A DNA stretch of 64,000 bases, from the NCBI GenBank assembly GCA_034509495.1, contig CM067522.1, forward strand, positions 13,996,668 through 14,060,667. Direction: 5' to 3'. Made by a program: the position numbers and the translations under genes. This document shows positions 46,801 to 58,407 of this stretch, piece after piece. Position 1 is the stretch's first letter. Each line of letters begins with the position of its first letter. The notes under the pieces were generated by a model. It was not told where the DNA came from and ran no database searches. It was given only the letters and a program-made list of their open reading frames with translations. This DNA is from Acestrorhynchus altus (taxonomy: Eukaryota; Chordata; Actinopteri; Characiformes; Acestrorhynchidae).

Positions 46801-49800
46801 ACTGGTCAGGATGTTTGATGATATTCACCACACCTCATTCCCAACTCATCCCAAGTATTGGATGGAGCATCATCATTCCAGATGATCCATTGCTACACAG
46901 CTCATTGCTGGGGGCCTTGTACTCCTCTAGCCTACACCTGGCGTTAGATATGGTGCCAATAGGTTCATGCTTTTTGTAATCCAGAGAGTTCTGTTCTAGG
47001 GTCAGTATGTCTCTACAGGGACTAGTCAAGCTGTGTCAGCAATGGGTGCAACTGAAATAGCTGAACGCATTTATTAGTAGGGGTGTCCTCAAACATTTGG
47101 AAATATAGTGTATTTTTAAAGAAATGCAACTGAGAAAAAAGTTAATGAGTACATTGTACTAACAGGTGATAAATGCTATTGATGGTTTGTAAGGGTTAAC
47201 TGATTGTTATATTGTGTACATTTCGGTCTCTGTGTCTTAAAACTGTATCTTTATTATTTTGTCAGATGAACTAAGCTTACATCAAGATCGCATCAGTAGA
47301 CACTGCAAGGGTATTCTACAGGCTTTGGCTGATTTACGAACTGACTTCTCCGAGCTCCAGGTCAGACAGAATAATTTAACGGAAAGTTTTCGCAGTCAAA
47401 TCTACAACATGGAGGAGTCTTTTAACACTGTTACCAAGTCTGATCAGTGAGTACTCCCTTGATTGTCTAAAAGTAAAGACAATGTAAAATTCATTTGGAT
47501 GTATATGAATAAAAAGAAATTTTCAGCTTTTTAGTGATCTGTTTCTCCTCAACAGGTTGGTAAAACTCTACGCTTCAATACAAACCAGCTTGAGCAAACA
47601 CATTGATGTCATTCAAGAATTACAGCGACACTTCAGACAAAACTCAGAGGTCAAGTTTGAGGGTCTTAGAGAGGCTAATGCCCAGTTAATGCATTCTTTC
47701 AAGTAAGTCAGTTAAATTGAATAAAATATGGGGAGACATTGTTTTTGTTCTTTGTATATATCTGTATGTTGTACGAACTCCTCAATAAAAAAAAAAAAGT
47801 CAGTTAAATTGTTCATGTTTTAAAGTGAATCCTCTACAGGTGAGGGAATAAATCTGTGGATCTCCCTGTGCTTTTTTTAAAGGCTGTTTTCTGAAGGAGG
47901 AAATTTCACCCCCATAGAAATTGAGATATACCAAAAGCAACTCAAGAAGACAGCCAAGCAGATTGACTCAGCTGATGAGGCTTTGATGGTTGACATGGAA
48001 AGCTCAGAGTCCAAATGGATAGAAGAGGTAACACTAACAGAACAAATGAACCCATGATCTGCACTTTGCCGGCAGTTACATGATGTATTCTTAACTTCCT
48101 ATCTCGGGATCAGAGTAACCTACAGACAGGATGCACATATCATAGCAAACTAGAAGACTTGCCCTATTTACCCCTGGTGTTGGTCTAGATACCAAAGGAA
48201 CCTTCCAGTGCATGTTGATTGTTCTCTCCTTGTCAGTCTAATTATTAGAAATAATTCATCAAAATTCTTGCATTTTCAGCTCAAACACTCTGGATGATCA
48301 ATCAACAGAATTTCTGATATATAAGGCACAAGTAAAGTTTTGATCAAAACATGGTCAAATTTATACAAACATCTAAATTCTGTTTATTTTTACATCCCAA
48401 ATAAACTTTGAATGTTTTGGCAAATAAAAGAAAATGTTTTGGCAAATAAAAGAATGTGAAACTTTGAAAACATGGGTGGGTGGGTTTGGTTTGGGTTAGG
48501 TAGGTCTTTATTGATTAGATGATGACAGCATTAGCACATTAACGCTGAATAAAAGCAATGGAATCTGTGTTTTGTTTTTTTCCAGGCAAAAGATGTAACC
48601 ATCAAGTTTGAGGAGAAGTTTCAGTTTTTGACAGTGGATTTAATGTTTCTTGAGGAAATCCAAAAAGTCCTGACAAATACACGGGTCCAGATAAAAGCAG
48701 AGGTAATCGAGTCTTCAGTTTGCTAATTGATGATCTGCCACTCACTATACTGCATACAAATGGCAGAAATTTGCCTACCCTGGTCAAGTTACTTTTATTT
48801 TTTATTCTCTATGTAAAAAGTTACTTTTTGCACATTCTAAAGAATATTTTTTTACTTTAATGTTTTAAAAATAAAGATGTGCAAAAGTAGAAAAAAAACA
48901 TTTTTTGTAAATTCAACAAATACAAATCACTCAACATTGTGTCATTTGACCAGGGGGTGCCCAAATCTTTGCATAACACTCTTTGTGCTCCCACAGAGCT
49001 TGAAAAGCAATATGCAACAGAAAAAAATCAGCGCTATGAAGAAAAAACTGGAAGAACTGATTCATTCTTGTGCTGAACCCAAGCCAGATAAGAAGGTAAA
49101 TGATGTTAATAGTTACTGAAAGGGGCTCAGCGGCCTAATGCCCTAGCACTCTGATCAGAGCACAGTGTGTTTTAAATGGGTTGAACTGAGTCTCAAAGAG
49201 CAAAATAGCAGCTCTCCTCACATCACGCCCTGTATGATGCTGGTCACTGTATCAGACCTCAGAGCGCATTGGCTGTCCAACAGTGATGCAATGGTAGCAA
49301 TTCAAAAAGGCTAGTTTTATGTGTATCAGAGGAGACGTGCTTCCGTATGGGGTTGGGTAAATGGCACATGCGAACTAAGGGAAAAATAAGGCTAATAAAG
49401 AAGTTACGTGTACTTTGTGCATGGATATGACAGTATAAGAGGTTCTGTTGTACAGAATGTTAAAATGTCAGTGTCTTACAGGTTGTAACATCAAAAGACA
49501 TCTTCAGATTAACAAACTCCCTGAAAGAAGAACTAAAGAAGAGGTGTCAGTATCTTGACTGCTTTTTGGTATGTTGCAATGCCAGTTGTGGCTTTTTTAC
49601 TACTAGAAACAGACACACATCTGCTACAGTTGAAACTTTTCCAACGTCCAAAGTTCAGCATTAGCAAAATGTTACACCTTACCCCATAGGCATAGAGTTA
49701 ACTGTCACTAAAGTCAGTACAGTTATATGTTCTTTGAGGCAATTGAGCTTCCCAACTATTAAAGTCTGCAAGTTTGATTCCTTGAACTGGCAGGACATGA

Positions 49801-51405
49801 CTAATATACCCTTGACCAAGGCACTTAACTCCCCAGCTTCACTGTGGATAGGGCTGCCCACCACTCTGGGCACATGTGCTCAGTGCCCCCTAGTCTGGTG
49901 ATTTGTATTTGTGCCTCACTCTCACTCACAATATGTGTTATTTATGTGCTTCAAAACAGTGCTGTATTACACTCACCAACAGGAATATTAATATAGCAAA
50001 GGGTTGAATTTGTGTTAATTATTAATAACTTATTCACACAACAGTTATTGTGAGTAAATCTAGTGTAATTAGTCAAACCTCACAGGTCTCACTTTGCTAT
50101 GAGAATATGAATATGAGATGATAAAAAGCCTGTTTTAAAATAATGTTACTTTTTACCCCTATTCGTTTGTGCCTTGAAGCTCTCACCTACTTATCATTAG
50201 GCTGAACCATGTTCTATAACCTAAATATGCATTTGGAAAATTAGGATAATAATTACCAACACTCATCATCATCTTTTTTACAGGACCCTTCCATGGCGGT
50301 TCCACTGCCTGATGCCCCTCTGCAGGGGCCATTTGCAGTGGCTTCTCGTTCCCGGTCTCATAGAGACGAGAAGGTAACAGGTTCACCTGAGTACTCTGTC
50401 CTCGAGCCCAGCTCCAGAGAATCTGTCTCCATGAACGATATGGCTGTAGGGCCGCTAAGGTAAACAACAAGGCCATACAGTGAACAAATAACTACAGTTG
50501 TTTAGCTCTTTAAGTTTGTTTTAATGTGAAGTAATGACAAAAGCACTGGAAAGCTGTAAAGAATGGATTTCTTCATGCAAAACAAGACTCTACACTCAGC
50601 AATATATTTAATTTTCTTCACGTATCCCCACAACAATGGGATATTCCATCAGCATGCCATCAGGCCCACGTTCAGATTTTTATGACGTATTCCAAGTACA
50701 CATGTAACACTTTTGGATTATGTACACACATGGCTTTTCCCAAGCCATCTAATTCATGATCAAATTACGAATGGTTATCCCATGACTTTAGGTATGTCCT
50801 TTATTCTTCATACTTAAATTTCTGAAAGCAGTTATTTCAACATCTTGGTAATACCCCCCAACTACAAACACACAGGAACAGGAAGTTTCTGACTGACACA
50901 GTGAATGTGATATCTGACTTTTTTTCTCTGTCAAAACCACAGGATTAGCAAACCACAAACTAGTCATGAGATCAGTGGTGGTGATAGAGACAGAAGCTCA
51001 AAATCACTGATAGGTAAACAGCACCGTCCTCATTCATGATAGTTAATAAGAAACTTATTTCAGTTTCAAGTGTAACACTGTGGTTTTCTATCTGAACCAT
51101 CAGCTCCTGCTAAACGAAGCTCTACTGTCGGGTCACGCCGGAGGTCAGGGCAAGTCCAAAACCAGTTAGTCCTGGAGCCTGTCACCCCTAAGAGGTTTGC
51201 ATCATTTTAGTATAACTGATATTCATGTTCAGAAGTGCAGCATGTGGTAGGTGATAAGTGTTAAATTATTCTGATATGCTAGTGCTGGAGGCTTTGTACC
51301 ACTCTAGCTCATGCCTGACCCTGGCATTGTACCAATCCATTCACATTTATTTGCTGCAGAGAGTTCTATTCTGTTGGCAGTACTTTTCTACAGTGACTAG
51401 ACAAG

Positions 51406-51458
<53 letters not shown>

Positions 51459-54400
51459 CGCACATGCATTTGCACACCTGTGCATTCATTGAATTGGGTG
51501 TCCACAAACATTTAGACATCTAAAATAAACAGACCCCTCAGAATCAACCAAATCAGACTTTCAACAATGACTAACAACTCCTGACTTAACTGTTATCTTT
51601 GTGGTTTTATGGTTCCGTCATGTACATGTGACATGTACTTTTGGTTTCTGTCTGATTATCAGATGAGCTTTTCCTCTATAAAATCATTCTGTTTATTATT
51701 GGCCTAGTTCTCCTTTTTTATTTACACAGTTAAAAATGTTCTTCAGTGGTTCTTCAGTAAAGAAAATGTTTCTACATAGAACTGTGAACACTCAAAGAAT
51801 CCTTTGCATGAATAAAGGGTTCTCGGCATCATTAAAGAGTTCTTCAGATTAATGGAAAATGAAATGTAGAGGGTTCTATATAGAAAGACTTTAAAAAGGA
51901 TTCTATGTATCACCAAATGGGTATCTCTATCGTTACAACGTAGCTTGTAACCCTTGGTACTACACAAAACCCTTTTCAAAAAGGTTCTATATAGAACCCC
52001 CTACATTACATTCTCAATTAATCTGAAAAACTCTTTCATGATGCAAAGAACCATCATGCAAAGAATACATGCTTTTATGTGGTACCATTTTCTTTACTAA
52101 AGAACCCTTGAATAACTCATTTTTAAGAGTGTAGTTCCACCCTGCTGTCTCCTTCTCTCCTGACAGATGGTCAGTTAGCAGGGACTCAGCTCTCCTTCTC
52201 TTTATGGCCAGTTATGCTGTCTAGAAATTCCAGCTGTGCACAGCTGTAATATGAAGCAACTTTGCTAAATGATGACGTCACTCATGTTTACAGTAATGTA
52301 CACCATCTAAAATCAGTGCCATCTGTTTCAGTATGAAAAGATACTCCAAACCTAATCGGCACGATAAGAGATTCCAGGTGTTTGGGTCTAAACCTGACGA
52401 TCAGCAGAGCAAGTAAGTATATGAGGCTACATACTTCTCACATATACTGTGATAAGTACTCCATATTTCATTTACCAATTACATTCATGGTGTGGTTGTA
52501 GTGATCGCAGGACCAGGTCCATTCACTTTTGGAAACCTCAACCATCAGTCCTTTAATTATTATTATTATTTTTTTTTTTTTTTTAGACTCTCATTTCAAG
52601 ACTCCATCTGCAACATTCTGTGGAAAGCTAATGATGAAGTTCTCCAGGTGGCTGAGGTACACACAACACTAATTCTAATTCTTCTGGCCAAAATGTCATA
52701 AAATACTTTTTCAACTGAAATAAATTCAGATTTCGAAATAAGTCAATCAATTTACCTCCCTATTAGGACTTCTACACGACGAAGGAGCGCCGTCCTGTAA
52801 GCCGCCCCGCGCACATTCAGGAGTCTTTCGAGGAATGTGCTGAAGAGCTAAACAGGAGGCTTCTGGTCTACCAAAGCCAGTCTCAAGAGTACCACATTAA
52901 CTGTGTGCAAGGTTTGCCTCAGACATATTAACATGAAGCACAACTGATTCAATTCTGTCAGAATCACCAAATCAGAACATATGTGAGGAAAGATCTGCTG
53001 AAGAACTATCTAGGAACTATTCAAAATAAATACACAGATGAGTATTTCAGGGCAGCACGGTGGCATGTGTCACACAGCTCCAGGGACCTGGGGTTGTGGG
53101 TTCAGTTCCTGCTTAGGTGATTCCAGGTAGGCTCTGGATCCACTGTGACTTAATCTTACATAGCTCATCTCACGTTCTCTGACCAGAGTTCCGGGAGCAG
53201 TTGGAGACTATTGAGACGTGTATCAGTGAGATTCCAGAAGTGGTCGTCAAGAAACTGAGCGATCAACATTTGCAGGACCTGAGCCACAGTGTGGCGCTCA
53301 TTCACCAGCAGTTTGAACAGTTTCAGCAACTGACTGAACAAAAGAAGGCAAGTGGACATTACTAACTCAATAAAGCATTGGCCACAATCTTGGAAATAAA
53401 GGTTTATAAATGGTTCTTCTTTTGGATATATGGTTCTAGGAAAAGCCTTTACATTATGTAAATGAGGGTGTTTTCACACTTGTATAACATGTTTACCAAA
53501 GTGTTTTTTTAACGGACTATTGAAATCATCCACATGGAGCAAAAAATATTTTTTCCATGTTATTGCTCCTATGAACTTGTTCTAATATCTGTAAAGTGCC
53601 TAAGAGTGCAATTTAGTTTTATTCCCTGCATCCCCTGCAGGTAAGTCACTAAAATGTTCTGGACAGGGCTACTCCAGGATCTCAGCTGAGAATCACTGCT
53701 GTTCAGAAAGTCACTCAATGCAGTGGATAAATTATTTAATACACTGTACATTACGTTTTGTTTTGTCAGAAACAACACAACAGTCAGTTACGTGTGCGTC
53801 TGAGCCACCCAGCCAATGAGGAGGAGCTGAGCAGGCTGGTCACAGCCGAGCAAGACAGGCAAGAAGAACAAGAGAAGGCCATTAAAAACACCAGACTGGA
53901 ACTCAAGGTTAGTCTACTTTATGCTGTCTCTGGATATATTTGAGTCAATGTTCATAAAGACTATTGTGATTTTTTCCCCCCCTTAAAGGCCTGTATACGG
54001 AAGAATGCAGATGACTTTGTGACTGCACTTGCCACTTTCACGGAAGGCTTTCTGTTCCAGCTGGACAACATCTTGACTGCTGAAGAGATTCAAGGTGGAT
54101 GTAGGGGGACTGTTATTTGGATATGGGTGAAAGCATGTGTTATGTGTTTGTTCTAAAATGATAATCAAGTACCTGATTACCTGAGGGCCTGTATGCATAA
54201 AATTGTTTATCAAGTCTGTATCAAATCATTTATTTAAGGGGAACTGTGACCCTGCCCAACACTCTCTAGCCACTGTCCAACCCTCAAACCAATACATTTT
54301 GAGGGCTGGGTTTCTTAAATGCATCTTAACATAAGGATGATTCATAAAGGGTCTAGTGAACAGCCCAACACATTCTACCAGTTAAGATGATCTTAGCACT

Positions 54401-55919
54401 GTTTACATTAGATTACTTTACATACTGCATGACTTTGTGCCCTGGAGGACATTCTGTATAAGACAGGGCCAATGAGGTCCAACAGCTTTTGTAATCTCAG
54501 GTATGATGCAACACTTACCAGCATTTAATCAATAGTCAATATTGTCTGTACCCCTTGAAAATTAATTGACCTATAATCATGGATGCATTTATTGTGGGGG
54601 CTTGTCTGGGATTTATTTCTGATTCTCTTGGCCGGTTATCCCTTAGGTACAAGTGTTTGTTTATTCTGTTTCTAGTTTGACAAATGTAAGCACTTGACTT
54701 TGTCTTATGCCAAGTATGCGGATCTGTCATATCCAGACACTTTAAAGGTGCTCTATCCATAGTGCATTTGATCCAGTGCAAGAACTCTGAACGGTTATGC
54801 ACCAGTTTCCAGGCCAGTATTCGGATATGTCATAGCCAGATGCCATAAAGGGGCTGAGTTTATAGTGCACTTGTTTCCATGTCAGTACTTAAGATTATGG
54901 AATTTTGTTTTCACATTCATTTTCAATAACCCCTAACCTTAGTCTAGTTAAATAAAACCACAGTCTGCAAGATGGTTCAGCAAGGTCAATGACCTTCGGC
55001 ATGTTTGTAAACAGCAGAGTACCAGGTCATTAGCGTCCTGGAGGACGGAACACCCCTCAGGCAGAATGAGATAAGATAGTGAGACAGTGAAAGTATTGAT
55101 TATGCTAGGAACATTGAATTGGATTGAATAAAAGATGTTGTTGTGTGGTGAGGACTGTGCACCTCCACTCCAGAGTATGCTAAATTCTCTTTTACCAATC
55201 CTACTAGTTTTTGTCTCAACCAGACCGAACGTAACCTCCACCGTTCCTATTCATTGTAATTTCTTAAGGTGAAGGAACATGTAAATTACCAGCACTAACT
55301 TGCAGTTGTTCATATACGTATATGTTATTTATATATATTTGCAGTGGCTGAAGCAAAGACAGAAAATATCAGAGCTCACAGTAAACCTGGTGGTACTATA
55401 CAGGAGGAAGACAAAACAAGAACTGTGGTGGAGAGAGGGAGCAGGTGAGCCATGATTAACAAACTCTCTTAACAGCTATAGGCAATGTAGAATGTCAAAT
55501 GTCATTTATCTGTTTCAAATTATTACAGGTCATGGCCAGGAATTCATTACTTTGCGGGCACCGATGACTCCTCTGCTAACCAACAACAGCAACAGACAGC
55601 CACCATCACCACAGTTAAAACCACAATGGGGCATATTAAGATTATGATTGTTCGAAATGAAGTGCATCAAGTAAGTGAATCTAAAATTTAATTGTTAGCT
55701 CCAAAGTTCTTAATGGGCAAGTTTTTTCCCCATGTCTACGGAAAGCAATATTGTGCTAAACAGTGTGCATCTGTTTAACCTTAGAGCTTTAAGCAGAGGG
55801 TGATGGAGGAACTGGACAGAGTGGAGAAATTCAGCCAGCAGCAGGAGGCTGAGCTGCTATGTTGGCAGGAGCACTGGAGAGAAGAATTAAAGACTCTCTC
55901 TTCACTTAATGCAGAGTAA
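37881..55919 (+). CDS. ccdc180: CCDC180, coiled-coil domain-containing protein 180
   Basis: A large coiled-coil protein of unknown biochemical role, associated with cilia and sperm flagella in vertebrates. Thirty-seven coding exons join in phase to 1476 residues: 37881-37940, 38994-39145, 39776-39861, 39969-40078, 40208-40327, 40430-40540, 40635-40730, 40817-40980, 41687-41806, 41912-41991, 42077-42165, 42747-42866, 43763-43936, 44036-44151, 44900-45026, 45380-45422, 45516-45625, 45718-45902, 45983-46158, 47266-47446, 47556-47702, 47883-48027, 48586-48702, 48997-49095, 49482-49568, 50284-50459, 50943-51013, 51104-51194, 52332-52412, 52587-52656, 52767-52911, 53187-53347, 53770-53907, 53989-54094, 55345-55444, 55529-55670, 55785-55919. 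It opens GKVYRQMFEAQVHLS and keeps GLPDNV; the N-terminal half corresponds to DUF4455 and the C-terminal part to DUF4456. A basic, Ser/Pro-rich insert (about residues 1005-1160) separates them. Identification is by overall pattern, so slightly less certain than its neighbours. Intron 32 has a GC donor. Confidence 0.85.
38590..38790 (+). mobile_element. Non-LTR retrotransposon 3' end in ccdc180 intron 1
   Basis: GGCATCAGGTGTAAAACTTG, then GATCCGCTGTGGCGACCC, AGGGAGCAGCCGAAAG and an AAGAAG-rich tail. The terminal part matches the inverted fragment at 5690-5935. Confidence 0.6.
39285..39660. mobile_element. Composite repeat block in ccdc180 intron 2
   Basis: GGGCTGGGTGATATATAACAG opens a family-R fragment (to about 39445). 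It is followed by sequence (CTTTAATGAGTTAAATGCTC, GAGATGGTCTTCAGTC, TTGGTGCCAGGACAGAAAAG) related to the repeat at 9300-9500. Confidence 0.45.
41105..41560. mobile_element. Palindromic non-autonomous transposon (family Q) in ccdc180 intron 8
   Basis: It is bounded by TCAATGGTCAGGACACCACA and GTGGTGGTCCTGTGGGGTCC plus TGACCATTGAAG, and internally holds GTGTGTTGTGCTTGCACGAG with TGGATCAG and the inverted TGATCCACTTGTACCAGTGC. Same family as 24300-24905. Confidence 0.7.
42218..42711. mobile_element. Non-autonomous Tc1/mariner MITE with TA target duplication
   Basis: TA precedes CACTGTGGCTTGCAAA, and the right end ATTTTGCATGCCACTG is followed by TA. A second, longer inverted match lies inside: TGTGAACAGTTAAGCAAGTT against its complement near 42665-42690. 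It is 494 bases with no transposase. It ends about 35 bases before the acceptor of ccdc180 exon 12. Confidence 0.8.
46307..46480. mobile_element. MITE (family M) copy in ccdc180 intron 19
   Basis: AGTTTCTAAACCTTGGTCCC with GGAGGCAC opens it; CACCCCATACAACTCAG and CAGGGCATGGGTGCTACCAC lie toward the far end. Both terminal repeats are diverged. Confidence 0.5.
46735..47112. mobile_element. Tc1-type MITE (family P) in ccdc180 intron 19
   Basis: It contains GATGATCCATTGCTACACAG with CTCATTGCTGGGGGCC, ACTAGTCAAGCTGTGTCAGC and the end GGGGTGTCCTCAAACATTTG plus ATATAGTGTA. Confidence 0.6.
49115..49420 (+). repeat. tRNA-derived SINE in ccdc180 intron 24
   Basis: GGGGCTCAGCGGCCTAATGC with CCTAGCACTCTGATC (A-box-like) and GGTTGAACTGAGTC (B-box-like) are followed by CTCTCCTCACATCACGCCCT. 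Related to 10690-10812 and 61148-61420. Confidence 0.55.
49720..49920 (+). repeat. SINE tail in ccdc180 intron 25
   Basis: ACCAAGGCACTTAACTCCCC, then TGGATAGGGCTGCCCACCAC and GTGCTCAGTGCCCCCTAG are typical of the body of another teleost SINE family. Confidence 0.5.
51250..51530. mobile_element. Tc1-type MITE (family P) with internal (GT)n in ccdc180 intron 28
   Basis: Blocks TAGTGCTGGAGGCTTTGTAC, CAGAGAGTTCTATTCTGTTG and TGACTAGACAAGCTGTGTGT are followed by a (GT)n expansion (51411-51453) and the end GGGTGTCCACAAACATTTAG. The microsatellite has grown inside the MITE. Confidence 0.6.
51722..52135. mobile_element. Fold-back (palindromic) element in ccdc180 intron 28
   Basis: The left arm (GTTAAAAATGTTCTTCAGTG, GGTTCTTCAGTAAAGAAAAT) and the right arm (ATTTTCTTTACTAAAGAACC, CTCATTTTTAAGAGTG) are complementary. 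The paired inner blocks AGGGTTCTATATAGAA and TTCTATATAGAACCCC flank the centre. The whole 0.4 kb could fold into one long hairpin, as in fish GGTTCT-type MITEs. Confidence 0.75.
53047..53150 (+). repeat. tRNA-derived SINE head in ccdc180 intron 31
   Basis: GGGCAGCACGGTGGCATGTG, then CACACAGCTCCAGGGACCTG and GGTTGTGGGTTCAGTTCC (B-box-like). This is the clearest gcagcacggtgg-type head in the window. Confidence 0.65.
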
Positions 55920-56147
55920 CAAGACTGTTTTGGGAAGGTTCTTAATGTATCAGCACTGTTAGCATCTGGATATACTTTCTACAGTATATATGTTTTTAAG
56001 TGAAAAGACCATTAAATTATAGAATTATAAATTGTATACCAACCAATAATCATGGATTGGATAAAAATTTACAAAGTGGTTAAAATATCTGAGTAAATAT
56101 ATTTACATTGTAAGTTTGTTTGAACAAAAACAATAAATAAACAATCC

Positions 56148-56190
<43 letters not shown>

Positions 56191-58407
56191 GGGTTCAGAG
56201 GAGTCAGCATCCACACCTGTGCTCTTCTTTGTTCTTCTAGCCAACATACAAATAACCATACACCACTCTGATACTTAACTTGCTTAGTTAAATAATACAG
56301 TAAGATGACAAAATCCTGCACCTAATAACTGGGGTCATACCTAGGGCTCTCTGCTCCCTTTTCCAAAATAAATTTGATCTTAAGTTGCTGTGGCCGTTTA
56401 TGGACACAGATTTTCATTGACACCTGTTTTTACACAATACTACAAACAATCCCCTCCACCAAACCACAAAGGTTGCCGTGGCCGTTTATGATCTGATCAG
56501 CAGCCTTTCCTTAAACATTTCCTGCTCGTGAAATGACCCAGGAGGTTGAAAAGATGCTACAACTAACAGTTACACATTTGACCCCGCCCCTTGACTTTAC
56601 CTGTATTCCAATCACTATCTCACAAGCTTTTCACAGGGGTCTTCAGGTCTTCCTTTGTCAGTGTTTTGCTGAATTAAGCCCACCTCCAGAAGGCTCAACA
56701 ATAAAGTCTGGCATTCAAGACTCACTCTCCTCCACAAGCTATCTGCATGAGATTAAACAATGCATAGCACAGTAGTGTTAAATATTTTCCCTTTTTATCT
56801 AATTAATATGCTGCCAGAAAGGATTATATTTTAGTCATAACAGACAATGCATTTTTTATATCAAGACTAATAAAATCTAGAACACAAACATTTATCCTCT
56901 ATTTTCAAGTATCACCGGTTCGTGTTGTGCAATTATTAATGAAAATGATAACTAGCAAGGATCCTGTCACATCTCTGGAGGAATACTGGCCTACTCTTCT
57001 TTGCAGATTTTTTATTCAGCCACAAATTTAAGTCTGAACTTTGACTAAGCCACTCCTAAACCTTATTTTTTTTAGCCATTCATAGATAGACTTGCAGGTG
57101 TGTTTCATATCATTGTCCAATTGCAGAACCCATGCTTAAGCTTAAGGCCACAAACTGATGGCCAGACATTTTCTGGTAGAAAGCAGAATTTATAGTCCCA
57201 TCAATTACAGCAAGTCGTCCAAGTCCTGAAGCAGCAAAACAGCCCCAGACCATCACACTACCGCCACCATGTTTGACTGTCAGTATTAATGTTTTTTTCT
57301 GAAATGTTGTGTTAATTTTACAACAGATGTAATGGGACACACACCTTCCAAAAAGTTCCACTTTTGTCTCGTCAATCCACATATTTTCCCAAACATCTTG
57401 GGATCATCAACAACTGCTTTGGCAAATGTGAGCCCACCTTTTATGTTTATTTTGTTCAGTAGTAGTTTTCGCCTTGAAAATCAAAATAGCTCACAAACAC
57501 CATATTTCATAACGTTGTTCATGTTTATTTTTGTTTTCAATTTTAAGTATCAATGTCTTTCACAAAAATACACTGCTCTGATAAAATACACTGCACAGTA
57601 CTGCTTAGATTCTCCCTTTTTGCCCAATGATTGATTAATATAGTAAGAAAAAGGCATATTTTAATCAGGACAGACAATATATTTTCAAAAGTCTGACTAA
57701 TTAAAACTAGGACACACTTTCTGTAAACACTGAGGTTCTCACAACTGTAATAGTACATTTCTGACAGAAAAAGGAAAAATATTTTAGTGTTGAATGAAAA
57801 TGAAAAAAAAGAACAAACAAAAACAAACATTTATTCCATAATTTCAAGTATCACTGGTTAGTGTTGTGCAAGGATTATCGAGGACCAAGAACTGCAGCAA
57901 AGGTCATTCTGCACAGGTTGCAGAAGACCAAAAGAGATAAAAATGTAAATCTCAATTTTAAAAGCACAATTTATTCACAGTATAAAATCTTATAACTAAA
58001 TAACTATTTTAGATCATAGAGATCATTCAATGCTTAGTTGAGGGACACAAAATCTCCAGATTTAGCAGCTACTTTTCACGTGTCCAAAATACCTCAAAGT
58101 TCCTTTTGAAATGAAATGTCTCTATGAAATGTCTCACCTATATGTCTCAGTTTCATATATTGTGATTTCCTACTGAAACAGTGGGAATAACAAACACTTT
58201 CATTCAGGTCTGTCTGAGTCAGGAAACTGATGAACTGTGCCAGACATTGGCTCTCCAAAACTGAATTTGAAGAACCCTGCTATACAGTGTTAAAATCCTG
58301 TCTTGTGTCCACGCTACCTTTCTGCAAATACCTTTGTGGTGCATTTTTCACTTTGTACTGCTACTGTGTTCCGCGTTTCTAGGAAACATCAAGGGGAAAT
58401 CCATACA
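55920..58407. other. Convergent spacer between ccdc180 and pomt1
   Basis: It holds both 3' UTRs. ATTAAA at 56011-56016 (plus) and TTTATT at 57970-57975 (AATAAA on minus) are candidate polyadenylation signals for ccdc180 and pomt1. A TG/AT microsatellite is at 56148-56187, and GGCCGTTTATG occurs twice (about 56392 and 56479). A Tc1 remnant (56990-57480) is flanked by direct repeats. No gene is seen. Confidence 0.5.
56990..57480 (-). mobile_element. Tc1-like transposase remnant
   Basis: The minus strand keeps a fairly open piece of the catalytic domain: WIDETKVELFG, then VKHGGGSVMVWGCFAASGLG and INSAFYQKM. The WxDE..ELFG and KHGGG...VWGC motifs are typical of Tc1. The first catalytic aspartate region and the later DNAPxH region are lost or broken, so it is inactive. 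Confidence 0.8.

Noticed and set aside
54950..55260. Possible solo LTR (AATAAA in the right half, end-like sequence near 55200) in ccdc180 intron 34
   Set aside because: No matching target duplications, second LTR or primer-binding site could be identified, so the claim is not supported.
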